Below are positions 35,402-44,865 of a stretch of DNA of 64,000 bases, one piece after another (positions within the stretch are counted from its first letter, which is position 1; each line of letters opens with the position of its first letter). The position numbers and the translations under genes are program-made. Source of the DNA: Candidatus Heimdallarchaeota archaeon (GTDB taxonomy: Archaea > Asgardarchaeota > Heimdallarchaeia > Heimdallarchaeales > Heimdallarchaeaceae); assembly GCA_030603365.1 (NCBI GenBank), contig JAUVXV010000001.1, positions 1-64,000 on the forward strand, read 5' to 3'. The notes beneath the pieces are model-generated. The model was not told the origin of the DNA, searched no databases, and worked only from the letters and a program-made list of their open reading frames with translations.

Positions 35402-36211
35402 TTAGAGTGTAAATTCTTCTCCTTTTTCCCATAGATATTCAAAGTTATTTGAAAAGATTTCAATGATTCCTGAGTTAGAAGAGAAATGGGGTCGATAAAC
35501 ATATTTCTCATGAGGGACAGGAGAAACCCAGATAACAAAAACAACCTGTTCTTGATCGACTAGAGTACCTCGAGCTAGAACATTTCCTTCCGAAAGACTT
35601 GTCACGCTTGCTCCAATCTTCAAAAGATTTTCAGCCACTTTCTTAGACTTATCATCTTCAGTGCTCATTATCACTCTAATATTTACCCCTCTTTCTTTTG
35701 CTTCATTTATTTCTTGTTTAACTTGATCAAACCAGTAGAACACATTTGTAAAAATATTAATTTCCTTCTCTGCTTTTTTGATAATGTCCTTAGTTTTCAA
35801 TTGCATTTCTTCCAATGAAGAATAAGCTTCAAGCAATTCATCTGGTTTGATTATTAACCTTGATTGATAATCTGGATCATTTAAGAGGGCGATAATGTCA
35901 CGAGAAACAACTGCAATCTTCTCTAGTTCATCATGATATTCTTGTTCGACGAATCTGAAGAGATTGTCTAAACCCTTCTTTAGATTAAATGCTTCAAACC
36001 TCATTGGTCTGCCTGATATTGTGCGAGCAAGTCCTTTCTTTGCTAAACTATCAATAGTATCGTAGATTCGGGGTGTAGGTATATCGGTTTGTTTGTGTAT
36101 TTCCTCGGCAGTAGCAGAGGAAAATGCAACTAAAGTAATGAGTGTTTTAACCTCATATTGAGTTAAACCAAGAGCTTTGAGCTTTAAGGTGAGTTCCTCG
36201 GCATCAGACAT
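35402..36211 (-). CDS. TrmB-family transcriptional regulator
   Basis: 269 residues. The N-terminal winged helix LGLTQYEVKTLITLV and PTPRIYDTIDSLAKKGL is typical of TrmB. It is followed by a coiled segment and a sugar-binding-type C-terminal domain. TrmB proteins control sugar uptake and glycolytic genes, often with a sugar as effector. Co-transcription with PGI/PMI suggests it senses a sugar and controls this amino-sugar/hexose group. Confidence 0.88.
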   Translation of the reverse strand: MSDAEELTLKLKALGLTQYEVKTLITLVAFSSATAEEIHKQTDIPTPRIYDTIDSLAKKGLARTISGRPMRFEAFNLKKGLDNLFRFVEQEYHDELEKIAVVSRDIIALLNDPDYQSRLIIKPDELLEAYSSLEEMQLKTKDIIKKAEKEINIFTNVFYWFDQVKQEINEAKERGVNIRVIMSTEDDKSKKVAENLLKIGASVTSLSEGNVLARGTLVDQEQVVFVIWVSPVPHEKYVYRPHFSSNSGIIEIFSNNFEYLWEKGEEFTL

Positions 36212-36342
36212 AGGTTTTCTCCAATTTCAAATCTATTAAAAGAAGTATATAAATCAGTCGTATGAGATGTAGAGAGTAAAATTCATTAACCAAAAGTTTA
36301 AAATGAAATCTGTGAGCAAAAAAGATGTAAGAAACAAAACAA

Positions 36343-36420
36343 GGGGCAGTGGTCTAGCCTGGTTATGACAACTCCCTTACACGGAGTAGGTCAGCGGTTC
36401 AACTCCGCTCTGCCCCACCA
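36343..36420 (+). tRNA. tRNA-Val(UAC)
   Basis: Intronless. Acceptor GGGGCAG/CTGCCCC, anticodon TAC at 36378-36380 in loop CTTACAC on ACTCC/GGAGT, T arm AGCGG/CCGCT, discriminator A, and CCA encoded. An AGTTTAAAAT box lies about 45 bp upstream. Confidence 0.96.
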
Positions 36421-36450
36421 CTTCTCAATTTTATTCATTTTTTGTTAACA

Positions 36451-36894
36451 ATGCTTAAAATAATACTTAATGATTTTTTGAATATGTGGGACATTATAAT
36501 TGGTATTCTTCTAATACTCCATGGTCTTATTTTTGCAATGTTTCTAGTTTACGTTAAATTGCCTGAAGAGGAGCAATATTTTGGTTGGTCAAGAAAATCC
36601 TGGTTATTGGATAGGGTTCTAGGCGAGAAAGCAATAAAGATAATGGGATTAGTTCTTTGGTCCTTAATCATAGGCGGTTTCATAGTTTCAGGTATTGTAC
36701 TATTCACAGAAACTGAAGCTTGGAGGTTGGTAACTATTATTACTTCATTTGTATCACTTCTCCCATTCATATTCTTCTGGACTGATTTACAACCAAAACC
36801 CAGATATTTTGTTGTTGGTCCAGTTGTTGCAGTAGGCGCAATAATTGCTCTGCTCATATTTAATTGGCCAACAGATGTGATGTTGTTTGGATAA
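36451..36894 (+). CDS. Four-helix membrane protein, unknown
   Basis: 147 residues from the ATG at 36451. Hydrophobic helices at about 11-32, 61-83, 93-112 and 121-141. A conserved-looking segment, WDIIIGILLILHG, occupies the first helix. No family recognised. It stands alone between tRNA-Val and msrA. Confidence 0.6.
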   Translation: MLKIILNDFLNMWDIIIGILLILHGLIFAMFLVYVKLPEEEQYFGWSRKSWLLDRVLGEKAIKIMGLVLWSLIIGGFIVSGIVLFTETEAWRLVTIITSFVSLLPFIFFWTDLQPKPRYFVVGPVVAVGAIIALLIFNWPTDVMLFG

Positions 36895-36927
36895 GAAGGT
36901 AGAAGCAAAAATATCAAAACCACAAAG

Positions 36928-36978
36928 ATCGAACATTCAAGGATATGGTATAACCATCTCCAAATTTTTTTGTTCGAT
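36928..36978. repeat. Nested inverted repeats upstream of msrA
   Basis: Outer arms ATCGAACA (36928-36935) and TGTTCGAT (36971-36978) are perfect complements. Inside them ATGGTATAACCAT (36945-36957) is a perfect 5-bp hairpin. A T7 run sits next to the right outer arm. The element is about 78 bp before the msrA ATG, so it could be an operator or an RNA hairpin. Confidence 0.4.
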
Positions 36979-37055
36979 GTCAGTCTTTAATTAAATCCAC
37001 GTGATACTAAATGTAGTAAGTTCTTTTCTTTAATTTATGAAGAAGGAGATATAAA

Positions 37056-37601
37056 ATGGCTGAAGAAATTAATTTAGAAACAACTATACTAGGCGGAGGG
37101 TGCTTTTGGTGCATTGAAGCAGTATTTAGTGAACTCCAAGGTGTTCAAAAAGCTGTATCAGGTTATTCTGGAGGAAAAAATGATAATCCTACTTACGAAC
37201 AAATTTGCTCTGGAAAAACAGGACATGCAGAAGTTGTTCAAGTAACTTTTAATCCCAAAATTGTATCTTTCAAGGAAATACTAGAAGTATTCTTCACTAT
37301 ACATGATCCAACCACACTTAATAGACAAGGTAACGATGTTGGAACCCAATATCGATCAGTTATCTACTACCATCTAGATGAACAGAAGGCAATAGCTCAA
37401 AAAACTATAAAGGAATTAGAGAAATCTGCAAAATGGTCTAGTCCTGTAATTACTGAATTAAGCCCTTTTGAGAAATTCTTCGAAGCTGAAGCATATCACC
37501 AGAATTACTTCAAGCTCAACGCCTCTCAACCCTATTGTAGAGTAGTTATAGAACCGAAAGTCAACAAGTTTAAAAAATTGTATTTCAACCAATTGAAATA
37601 A
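37056..37601 (+). CDS. msrA: Peptide methionine sulfoxide reductase
   Basis: Reduces the S-form of methionine sulfoxide in proteins. The catalytic Cys16 lies in [36 protein letters not shown] and the [10 protein letters not shown] segment confirm MsrA. 181 residues. An ideal AAGGAGAT ribosome site precedes the ATG. A resolving Cys may be that in PYCRVV near the C-terminus. Confidence 0.96.
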   Translation: MAEEINLETTILGGGCFWCIEAVFSELQGVQKAVSGYSGGKNDNPTYEQICSGKTGHAEVVQVTFNPKIVSFKEILEVFFTIHDPTTLNRQGNDVGTQYRSVIYYHLDEQKAIAQKTIKELEKSAKWSSPVITELSPFEKFFEAEAYHQNYFKLNASQPYCRVVIEPKVNKFKKLYFNQLK

Positions 37602-37603
37602 GA

Positions 37604-38719
37604 TTATTTTGTACTTGCGTATTCTTTAACTTCAGAAACATTCTCGAATATCCTTAGTTCCACCTTCTTTTCTCTTAAATAATCTACAAGCATTTTGTCT
37701 ATTTTCAAAACATCTTTTGTAATTTGTTCAAAGTTTTGTTTTGTAATACTAACACTCAAGTCAGGGAAACCAAGTCTGTTGTAAGTATTGTTGACTTCAA
37801 AGTAAGTGTCAAAACCGATTGAATTAACATCTTTGTTAGTTTCAGTTCTTTCTAATTCATCTGCAATGGTTAATTGAATCTCTGTAGCTGCATAACTAGC
37901 AGCCAAAATATCTTTCTTTGTACAAGCGGAAAGAATCTTGTTCAAATATGATTTGAAATCCAAATAACTCTGCGCAAGTTCTTGAATGTGCTTCTTAGGA
38001 TCTATCTCAACTCTATTCTTCTTTTTGAGGATCTCTCTAATTCTACTATTCAATCTCTTTCTAGACAGGATTAATTCATCAAAATCATCTGATGTTGCTA
38101 ATATAGAAATATCTCTCTCATAGTCTTCTGGTAGAATTTCAAATTTGAATGTTTCTTGCAGATTCGATCCCCAATTCTTGAAGAGTATTTTACTATTTGC
38201 AAAAGCCAGCATACATACAGTTCCATTGATGAAATTCCATGCTGCCCATCGAGCAGTTAAGATGTCATTTTCCTTTTTAGCTAATTGTAATTCATGAATG
38301 AGATTATTGAGATGGTAGAAATTATTCCTTGCTAACTGTATCTGCCTATTCTCTGCAATTGTTGTTGTCTTCTTTATTTCTTCAAATCGTAGACTATCTT
38401 CATCAGATCTAGCATAGATTATTCGATTGTTTAATATTAATCCTACACCAACTGGGAACATAATAGGATTTACTTCAGCATTTGCAATTTTTTCTATTCT
38501 AGACCAAGAAATACACCAAAAGTCCACTGTTTTGTTGTCAAAAACGAATTCTACTGAAAATTTCTTCTCATCGTTGTCAATGATTGCAAACATATCAAGA
38601 TCTGAAAATTCATTATAGTCTCCTGAAGCTCTTGAACCATATATGACTATGATTGCAATTTCCGGATGATTCTTTATAGTTTGTTCCTTGAGAATTTCAG
38701 CGATTTCCTCAAAATCCAT
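37604..38719 (-). CDS. Nucleotidyltransferase-domain protein (pol-beta fold)
   Basis: 371 residues. The N-terminal domain carries GSRASGDYNEFSDLDMF, the GSx10DxD signature of minimal and kanamycin-type nucleotidyltransferases, with a later Asp in the KTVDFWCIS strand. The rest is helical (residues 110-370), like the helical substrate domain of aminoglycoside-type enzymes. The nucleotide acceptor is unknown. It overlaps no gene and is convergent with msrA. Confidence 0.78.
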   Translation of the reverse strand: MDFEEIAEILKEQTIKNHPEIAIIVIYGSRASGDYNEFSDLDMFAIIDNDEKKFSVEFVFDNKTVDFWCISWSRIEKIANAEVNPIMFPVGVGLILNNRIIYARSDEDSLRFEEIKKTTTIAENRQIQLARNNFYHLNNLIHELQLAKKENDILTARWAAWNFINGTVCMLAFANSKILFKNWGSNLQETFKFEILPEDYERDISILATSDDFDELILSRKRLNSRIREILKKKNRVEIDPKKHIQELAQSYLDFKSYLNKILSACTKKDILAASYAATEIQLTIADELERTETNKDVNSIGFDTYFEVNNTYNRLGFPDLSVSITKQNFEQITKDVLKIDKMLVDYLREKKVELRIFENVSEVKEYASTK

Positions 38720-38750
38720 GATAACTAAGGTGGAATTGTGCTTTAAAATT

Positions 38751-39848
38751 CTACCTACAATTCAATTTGATTTCTTCACCTGAAGTTAATTTACCTTTTC
38801 CCATAACATTTGCTGCTAGACAAGCATGAACTGGTAAAATTAAAACAGTATCTCCAACGGTTATTTTGTTGAAATATTCTTCACTAGCTTTTACTATCCC
38901 ATGTTCTTGGTTCAATGAAGAGACATATGAATCAGTAATCATGGTACCCCATTTTCCCTCGTTCATCTTTGTAAGATATCCAAAAATTTGTTTACCCTCC
39001 TCATTTATAATGAAATCCTTAGAAAAATGAATGGCTCCTCCATCAATTACTAACTCTAATCTTTCTTCATTCTTAGCAACAACTGGACAAGCAAATCTGA
39101 TTGCAATTTCATCTTCGGTGCAAGAGCTAATTTGAAGTTGTTTTAAATCATAGAAGACAAAATTACCTGGTCTGATTTCATCTACATCACTGAAATCTTT
39201 AGCAATACTTGCTGTAGGTGTATCTCCCACAGAGATTTTTGCATCTCCTAAGTTGTTCTCAACTAGCTTTGATTTGAGTGACAACATTCTAGAAATTGTT
39301 TCTTTATGAATTTCAAGGATCTGAGTATTAGTTCTAGACTTATAGGAATGGCCTGCATGAGTAAGAATACCCATTAAGTTAAGTTGTGACGAATTACTTA
39401 TTTCTTTAGCAATCTCAAATATCTGTTTTTGTTTATCCCATTTGATACCTGTTCTATGATAACCTGTATCAATTTTAATCCAGAGATCTATACTAGTTTC
39501 AATGTTCTTCTGTAGGAATTGAATACTTTCTTTAGTTTCAACAAGAAGATTAAGCTTTACTTGTTTAGCAAGCTTGTTGATTTCTTCAATCTCTAAAATA
39601 TTAACAGGAAAAGCTATAGTAATATCATCCCATCCTGATTCAGCAAAACATTTAGCCATTCTTACAGACGAAACAGAGATTGCTTTAACCCCCAATTCCT
39701 TAAACCATTTACCAATCTCAGCTGATTGATGAGTTTTGAAATGTGGTCTGAGTAAGACTTTGTTTCTTTCAGCTTTTTCAACCATTTTGCTTATATTTTT
39801 CAGTACTAGTTTTTTATCGATAAGCAATGTTGGGACTGAAATTTTCAT
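38751..39848 (-). CDS. D-threonine aldolase / D-serine dehydratase-like PLP enzyme
   Basis: 365 residues of the alanine-racemase-fold type. TPTLLID is replaced by VPTLLIDKK at the start. The PLP lysine is in LRPHFKTHQS near residue 38. The C-terminal metal site HACLAANVM provides His and Cys as in DSD1-type enzymes. It probably splits or dehydrates a D-hydroxy-amino acid. It is 31 bp upstream of the nucleotidyltransferase gene in the same direction. Confidence 0.85.
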   Translation of the reverse strand: MKISVPTLLIDKKLVLKNISKMVEKAERNKVLLRPHFKTHQSAEIGKWFKELGVKAISVSSVRMAKCFAESGWDDITIAFPVNILEIEEINKLAKQVKLNLLVETKESIQFLQKNIETSIDLWIKIDTGYHRTGIKWDKQKQIFEIAKEISNSSQLNLMGILTHAGHSYKSRTNTQILEIHKETISRMLSLKSKLVENNLGDAKISVGDTPTASIAKDFSDVDEIRPGNFVFYDLKQLQISSCTEDEIAIRFACPVVAKNEERLELVIDGGAIHFSKDFIINEEGKQIFGYLTKMNEGKWGTMITDSYVSSLNQEHGIVKASEEYFNKITVGDTVLILPVHACLAANVMGKGKLTSGEEIKLNCR

Positions 39849-39861
39849 TGTACCACCAAAA

Positions 39862-40632
39862 CTACTCTAGTAATTCCTTTACTCTTGAATAAACCTGAGC
39901 ACCAATTTTAGCTCTACCCAAGAGATATCCTATTTCAGGAATTATTCCCTCTGCTCTAGTTCCTCTTTTGCAAACCAAACGATATTCCAGAAGCCCTATT
40001 CTTTCTACTTCTTCTATGTCTTCAGTATGGTTAGATGTAATAAGTGCATTTTTTATTGCTCTTCTTGTGATTCCACAAATAATCAAGGCATCCTTCTTTT
40101 CTTTTGACGGTTTTGTTAACCAATTCAGAGATTTTTCAGTTAGTTTCACCCAGACTTTAGAACCTATTACATGTCTCTTAGTAACTTCAAAGAATAAAGG
40201 TAGATTTTCTGTAAACCCATAAGCTCTCATTATATTAACTAGTGAAATCTTTTTCCCATCAGCTAGTTGTTCTCTTAGTTCAAAAAGCGGATATAGTGCA
40301 TCGATTTCTTCTGTTGTGCTTAAAATCCCCCCATCAATAAAGAAACCAAACTTTACTCCACCAACATCTTTACATCTTCCATAAATTTCATCGCCTAACT
40401 TGATATCACTAATGCTACGTTTTGCCCCATAATTCTTGATTAGAAGATTTTTAGCAACTTGCTCATCTTCACCGTCTAGAGTTATTTCAGCATATTTCTT
40501 CTTGTTAAAAGTGATTTCTTTGATTTCTACTTCTAGATTTTTCAATTCTTCAGTTAGTATAAATGTTAAAGCCTTGATCGAGCTGTGTCTAGCTACATTG
40601 TATGTTTTTTCTAAAATAACTACTTTTAACAT
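39862..40632 (-). CDS. DUF2110 family protein
   Basis: 256 residues from the ATG at 40632; a GTG at 40641 would overlap the stop of the preceding gene. It matches the archaeal DUF2110 family in layout, including ISDIKLGDEIYGRC, FGFFIDGG and an ALIICGITRRAIKNAL segment. Its place directly after trm56 is conserved in several archaea, which suggests a tRNA- or transcription-related role. Function unknown. Confidence 0.7.
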   Translation of the reverse strand: MLKVVILEKTYNVARHSSIKALTFILTEELKNLEVEIKEITFNKKKYAEITLDGEDEQVAKNLLIKNYGAKRSISDIKLGDEIYGRCKDVGGVKFGFFIDGGILSTTEEIDALYPLFELREQLADGKKISLVNIMRAYGFTENLPLFFEVTKRHVIGSKVWVKLTEKSLNWLTKPSKEKKDALIICGITRRAIKNALITSNHTEDIEEVERIGLLEYRLVCKRGTRAEGIIPEIGYLLGRAKIGAQVYSRVKELLE

Positions 40633-40637
40633 GTTTT

Positions 40638-41162
40638 TCACTCTATTTCTTCCATTCTTTTCCCTGTTTCTGAAGGAATTATAACGTTCTTGGCATTCTT
40701 GAATTTTCGTTTTCTTGCTTTGCTTTCTGATATTTGATCCAGAAAAACTGCAAGAGCTGCAACTTCACTATGTGGTTGATTACCTATTGCTATATTATAA
40801 TCTGTGAGTTCATATATTGTACCCGGAACTTTGACTCCTCCAGCTACAACTAGCATCTTCTCTTTCTCTTTTAACTCTGCTAATTTATCTGTTAAGTCGA
40901 TACCATACATTGTCAAATGTACTATAGTTCCTCCAGTATCTTTCCATTGCTTAATAAAACTCCAAGAACTTTTTATGTGAGATACTTTAATTTTCCCTCC
41001 CCATTCTAAACACATTTTTTCTACACTTTCTTCTAAATGTGAATCATGATCACCAGTATAGTAGAATTCGTCAGCTCCAAAAGCTCTAGCTGTAAGCGCT
41101 AAATGGGTTGAGATTCTTCTATCTCTAAAAACTCTATGTGATAATCTTAATACAGCTAGCAT
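40638..41162 (-). CDS. trm56: tRNA (cytidine(56)-2'-O)-methyltransferase
   Basis: SPOUT-class enzyme that methylates the ribose of C56 in the T loop of archaeal tRNAs. Recognised from LRLSHRVFRDRRISTHLALTAR, HLTMYG and VVAGGVKVPGTIY with the knot motif that binds SAM. 174 residues, normal length. It is the first gene of a pair with DUF2110. Confidence 0.93.
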   Translation of the reverse strand: MLAVLRLSHRVFRDRRISTHLALTARAFGADEFYYTGDHDSHLEESVEKMCLEWGGKIKVSHIKSSWSFIKQWKDTGGTIVHLTMYGIDLTDKLAELKEKEKMLVVAGGVKVPGTIYELTDYNIAIGNQPHSEVAALAVFLDQISESKARKRKFKNAKNVIIPSETGKRMEEIE

Positions 41163-41296
41163 TATGGGTGATGATAAAGATTAAACACTTAAAGTTGCTG
41201 TTTTTGATGTTCTTTAGGTTTAGGGAGACTGATGTGAAAAAGAGTGATTGACATTAAATCAATGTGTAAGGCAAGGCATGACCAGAAAACAAAAGT

Positions 41297-41308
41297 TATT
41301 ATATATTT
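41297..41308 (+). promoter_or_regulatory. TATA box for the PAN gene
   Basis: TTATTATATATT lies about 35 bp before the GTG start at 41340, so the transcript would be nearly leaderless. Confidence 0.45.
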
Positions 41309-41339
41309 CTGCTGTAGAAAATATTGAGTAAATACGAGG

Positions 41340-42542
41340 GTGCTAAAACTGTCAAAAGAGAGATCTGAACCAGATCAAACCGACCCAGCATATTTAATTT
41401 CTTATGCTCATCATCTTGAGAGACAAGCTAGGCAATTAGAAACAGAAAAGCAGATGGTCGAAAGTGAGAGATTAAGACTCCAAAGAGAAGTGAATAACCT
41501 CAAAGTTGAGCTTGAAAGATTAAGATCCCCACCCCTATTTATGGGAACAATCGTTGAACTTCTTGATAATAAAACAGCAGTGGTACGTAGTACAACCGGT
41601 CCAAATCTTGTTGTATCTATTTCTCGTCAAATTGATATTAATGATTTAAAACCTGATACACGCGTAGCACTCAACCAAAGAACCTTTGCTATTGTCAATA
41701 TTCTACCAACTCTGCAAGATCCAATAGTTCAAAAGATGGAATTAATTGAGAAACCTAAAGAAAAATACGCTGATATTGGTGGTCTTGATGCACAAATTCA
41801 GGAAATCAAAGAAACTGTTGAATTACCTTTATTGAAACCTGAATTATTTGAGAAAATTGGAATTGATCCTCCTAAAGGAATACTCCTCCATGGTGCTCCT
41901 GGAACAGGAAAGACCTTACTTGCAAAAGCAGTTGCTCATGAGACTGAAGCAGCGTTCATACGCTTAATAGGTAGTGAGCTTGTACAAAAATTCATAGGTG
42001 ATGGTGCTCGTTTAGTACGAGAATTATTTGAATTTGCAAGAGAACATGCTCCTAGTATTTTGTTTATAGATGAGTTAGATGCCATAGGCAGTAGAAGAAT
42101 AGATTTAGCTACTAGTGGAGATAGAGAAGTACAAAGAACTCTGATGCAACTTCTTTCAGAATTAGATGGTTTTAATATAAGAGGCGACGTAAAAGTCATT
42201 GCCGCAACAAACAGGATAGATATACTGGATCAAGCTTTATTACGACCTGGAAGATTTGACAGACTCATCGAGATTCCGATTCCTAACGCTGAAAGCCGAA
42301 TGAAAATTTTTAAAATTCACACATCCGGAATGAATCTTAAAGGTGATATTGATTTAGATTATCTTGTTCAGATGACAGAAGGTACTAGCGGTGCAGATGT
42401 AAAGAATATCTGTACTGAAGCTGGAATGTTTGCTATCCGAGCTGAAAAAGATCATGTAGTAAACGATGATTTCGTAGATTCAATAAAGAAGATAATAGGT
42501 GAAAAAGAAACTTCTGCTAGAACAACTACTGGTTTCATCTAA
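41340..42542 (+). CDS. pan: Proteasome-activating nucleotidase (AAA+ ATPase)
   Basis: Hexameric unfoldase that feeds the 20S proteasome. N-terminal coiled coil (about 20-60), OB domain (65-125) and AAA domain (150-390). Walker A is GAPGTGKT, Walker [10 protein letters not shown] with Leu in place of the common Ile, and sensor/arginine-finger region LRPGRFDR. The C-terminus is TTTGFI: the last three residues are not Hb-Tyr-X, the motif that opens the 20S gate. The start is GTG at 41340; a CTG near 41348 is possible. No proteasome alpha or beta gene is in the window. Confidence 0.93.
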   Translation: MLKLSKERSEPDQTDPAYLISYAHHLERQARQLETEKQMVESERLRLQREVNNLKVELERLRSPPLFMGTIVELLDNKTAVVRSTTGPNLVVSISRQIDINDLKPDTRVALNQRTFAIVNILPTLQDPIVQKMELIEKPKEKYADIGGLDAQIQEIKETVELPLLKPELFEKIGIDPPKGILLHGAPGTGKTLLAKAVAHETEAAFIRLIGSELVQKFIGDGARLVRELFEFAREHAPSILFIDELDAIGSRRIDLATSGDREVQRTLMQLLSELDGFNIRGDVKVIAATNRIDILDQALLRPGRFDRLIEIPIPNAESRMKIFKIHTSGMNLKGDIDLDYLVQMTEGTSGADVKNICTEAGMFAIRAEKDHVVNDDFVDSIKKIIGEKETSARTTTGFI

Positions 42543-42562
42543 TTGTGATCAAGGCTCTCCAT

Positions 42563-43087
42563 TTAATCAGACATTAGCATCTCTTCAACAATTTTTCTCT
42601 GTTTATAGAAACCTTCTACTACTTGGGAATTTTCTCCAAATTTACTAATAAACTGTTCAAGGACTTCCTCAAAAGAACATCTTTTGCTTCCGTAAGCAAG
42701 ATTGTCAGAATAAGAAACCAATACTTCTTCTCGTGTAATCGGTATATAATCTTCATTAGGAAGTCCTAGTTTGACTGCTTCTTCCTTATTTATACCTGTG
42801 CCAATGTGTCGTTTTACTATTGATAGTATTCTTTGATCTAGATTTTCCTGTGCAAGAATCTTAACACCTTTGATTGCATGTAGTATTGAATGATCTACTG
42901 ACCGACCTATATCATGTAACATCGCACCAGCGATGACAAGTTTATTGTTAATTTGTTTAATTTTGAAACAAAAGTTTTCTGAAATTTCTGTTACCAGTAA
43001 ACAATGTTGGATTATATTAGTTGGTGTATTGTATTTTTCCAATATTTTTATACACTGTTCCTTCGAGGGTATTCTTAGGTCGGTCAT
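42563..43087 (-). CDS. HD-domain hydrolase, archaeal TIGR00295-like
   Basis: 174 residues. Metal ligands of the HD fold: His28 in IIQHCLLV, His58-Asp59 in MLHDIGRSVDHS, and a distal Asp in SYSDNLAYG. The family is archaeal and thought to act on a phosphoester, possibly a nucleotide. Substrate unknown. Confidence 0.85.
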   Translation of the reverse strand: MTDLRIPSKEQCIKILEKYNTPTNIIQHCLLVTEISENFCFKIKQINNKLVIAGAMLHDIGRSVDHSILHAIKGVKILAQENLDQRILSIVKRHIGTGINKEEAVKLGLPNEDYIPITREEVLVSYSDNLAYGSKRCSFEEVLEQFISKFGENSQVVEGFYKQRKIVEEMLMSD

Positions 43088-43198
43088 ATTTCTATATCTC
43101 TGATTTCTGCTTGGTTTTTTATAGTTTGTTGAAAAATCAGAAAAACCTCTAAATCAAAACTTTTTTAATGAATTTCAATCGTTGCATCTCGAAGCAAA

Positions 43199-43408
43199 AT
43201 GCCTAGTGAAATATCTAAAGATAGATTAGAAGAAATTATCCAACTTACTATTGATCAAGGTGGAGAAATAAGAACCAAACGTTATAAAGATGATATTAAA
43301 ATAAAATTCAGAACAAAAACAAGACTGTATACAATCAAACTTCCCATGAAAGAAGCTGAATCAATAATCAATGATATCTCTTCTAAAATTGATGTTATAC
43401 CATTCTAA
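43199..43408 (+). CDS. rpl38e: Large ribosomal subunit protein eL38
   Basis: 69 residues that align along their full length with eukaryotic eL38: an N-terminal helix RLEEIIQLT, then a basic strand KRYKDDIKIKFRTKTRLYTI (compare the KDNVKFKVRCSRYLYTLVI run in human RPL38), then a helix with KEAESI. eL38 is found in some TACK and Asgard lineages and eukaryotes, so it is a useful lineage marker. Confidence 0.8.
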   Translation: MPSEISKDRLEEIIQLTIDQGGEIRTKRYKDDIKIKFRTKTRLYTIKLPMKEAESIINDISSKIDVIPF

Positions 43409-43426
43409 AGAAGTAGTAGAACTGAT

Positions 43427-43960
43427 TTATTCTTCATCATCCTTCTTCTTTTTGATTACTACTATGTCTCCAAGTGTTTGGAAAGCTGGACCTTTTAGCT
43501 GATCTTTCTTTCCAACTGAAAGAACATCTTCTGTTATTTTAATTTTGAAGAATTTTTCAAGCCTCTCTATTAAATTATCAGAGGGTCTCATTTTTCCTGT
43601 TTCTATACTTTGAAGCTCAGAAATTGATATTTTCGTTTGAATAGATACTTCTTTTTGAGTAAGTTTCATCTTTTGCCTTTCAAGTCTAATACGTTCATTA
43701 TAGTCTGTTACTAATTGTTTATCTGCACCTAAATCTCTTCGCTGTCGGGTTGGAAAAGTTCTAGTTGTTGTAGAAGAACGTTGTGTAGAAACGCTTGCTC
43801 TAGCAGTAGGTGGCTTTGGTTTCGGTTTCACTTCTTTCTTTTTCCCATGTTTGGCGCAACCAGGACATACTGATAATTCTGCACCTTCAATTTCTATGGA
43901 AATGGGCCTTCCATATATTTCACGACCACACATCTCACAAGTTGCCAGTCTTATCACCAT
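43427..43960 (-). CDS. Multiprotein bridging factor 1 (MBF1)
   Basis: 177 residues. An N-terminal zinc ribbon (CEMCGREIYG and CPGC) is joined by a basic linker to a cro/C1-type helix-turn-helix, LTQKEVSIQTKISISELQSIE. This is the archaeal MBF1 layout. It probably links translation or transcription factors; in eukaryotes MBF1 bridges activators to TBP. Convergent with the eL38 gene. Confidence 0.93.
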   Translation of the reverse strand: MVIRLATCEMCGREIYGRPISIEIEGAELSVCPGCAKHGKKKEVKPKPKPPTARASVSTQRSSTTTRTFPTRQRRDLGADKQLVTDYNERIRLERQKMKLTQKEVSIQTKISISELQSIETGKMRPSDNLIERLEKFFKIKITEDVLSVGKKDQLKGPAFQTLGDIVVIKKKKDDEE

Positions 43961-44068
43961 ATGGGTTTATTTTTTGTTTGACAAATAAAGACAAATTCAA
44001 AAACATTTTTCTATGAGACTAAAATGAATTAATATTAGTTAATATACTATTCAACAAAGGTGATACCT

Positions 44069-44413
44069 GTGGACTTTTGTCCTGAGTGCGGAAAATTACT
44101 TCATACAGATAAGAACGAAAAAGGCGGAACTATTCTTATTTGTTCAAAATGCGGATTTAAAAGAGATTTAGCGAAAGATGAAAAAGTCAGTCATACTGAA
44201 GAGATACCACACGATTTTGTAAGAGAACTGACCATTGTTATGGATGAAACCCAAACAGACTCAACAAAACCAACAAAGGAAATCTATTGTTCTAAATGTA
44301 AGAAGAATCAAAAAGTAAGTTTCTGGATGGTACAGACAAGAAGTGCTGATGAATCGCCAACACGTTTCTTTAGATGCTCAATTTGCGGAGAAACTTGGAG
44401 AGAATATGATTAA
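44069..44413 (+). CDS. tfs: Transcription factor S (TFIIS/RPB9-like)
   Basis: Stimulates transcript cleavage by stalled RNA polymerase. N-terminal zinc ribbon CPECGKLL...CSKCG and C-terminal ribbon CSKCKK...CSICGETW with the acidic hairpin QTRSADE, whose Asp-Glu enter the active site. 114 residues. The GTG at 44069 fits the AGGTGAT ribosome site; the GTG at 44060 overlaps it. First gene of a run with OB, PCNA and GINS genes. Confidence 0.93.
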   Translation: MDFCPECGKLLHTDKNEKGGTILICSKCGFKRDLAKDEKVSHTEEIPHDFVRELTIVMDETQTDSTKPTKEIYCSKCKKNQKVSFWMVQTRSADESPTRFFRCSICGETWREYD

Positions 44414-44427
44414 CTGGAGAAATTCTA

Positions 44428-44775
44428 ATGAGTAATTCAGTATCTGAAAATGAGTATAAAATCAAACCATTTGTTGATATAAATATCGCAGAAATCCAAA
44501 AACCTGGTAAATATAGAGTCGTGGGAAAGATTGTAAATATTGCTGAAAATTCTTTGCAAATAGATGATGGTTTTGAACAATTATCTATTACAATTCCTGA
44601 GGAAATTGACTTGAAACTTGAAGAAGGACTTAAAATTCGTGCTTTTGGTTATGTCAATATTCAACCAGAAAAACAAATGAAAACAACATTCATTCAAGAT
44701 TTTAGTGTTGTCGATTTAGATTCATACAGGCAAATCAATGAACTTGAACAATCTTTAAGAAAAGCTAATACTTAA
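44428..44775 (+). CDS. Small OB-fold protein
   Basis: 115 residues with a five-strand beta pattern around KYRVVGKIVNIAENSLQIDD and LKIRAFGYVNIQPE, typical of an OB-fold nucleic-acid-binding domain. It starts 14 bp after tfs and precedes the PCNA gene, so it may be a single-strand DNA-binding partner of the replication or transcription machinery, such as an RPA14/Stn1-type subunit. The specific family is not certain. Confidence 0.6.
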   Translation: MSNSVSENEYKIKPFVDINIAEIQKPGKYRVVGKIVNIAENSLQIDDGFEQLSITIPEEIDLKLEEGLKIRAFGYVNIQPEKQMKTTFIQDFSVVDLDSYRQINELEQSLRKANT

Positions 44776-44865
44776 GAAGCTTTGATGTGCGATTCCCTTA
44801 TATAGTGAAATAATAAAAAGGAGAATGAGAAAACTTCTAGGTAATAAAAAGAAAATCGGGGTATT

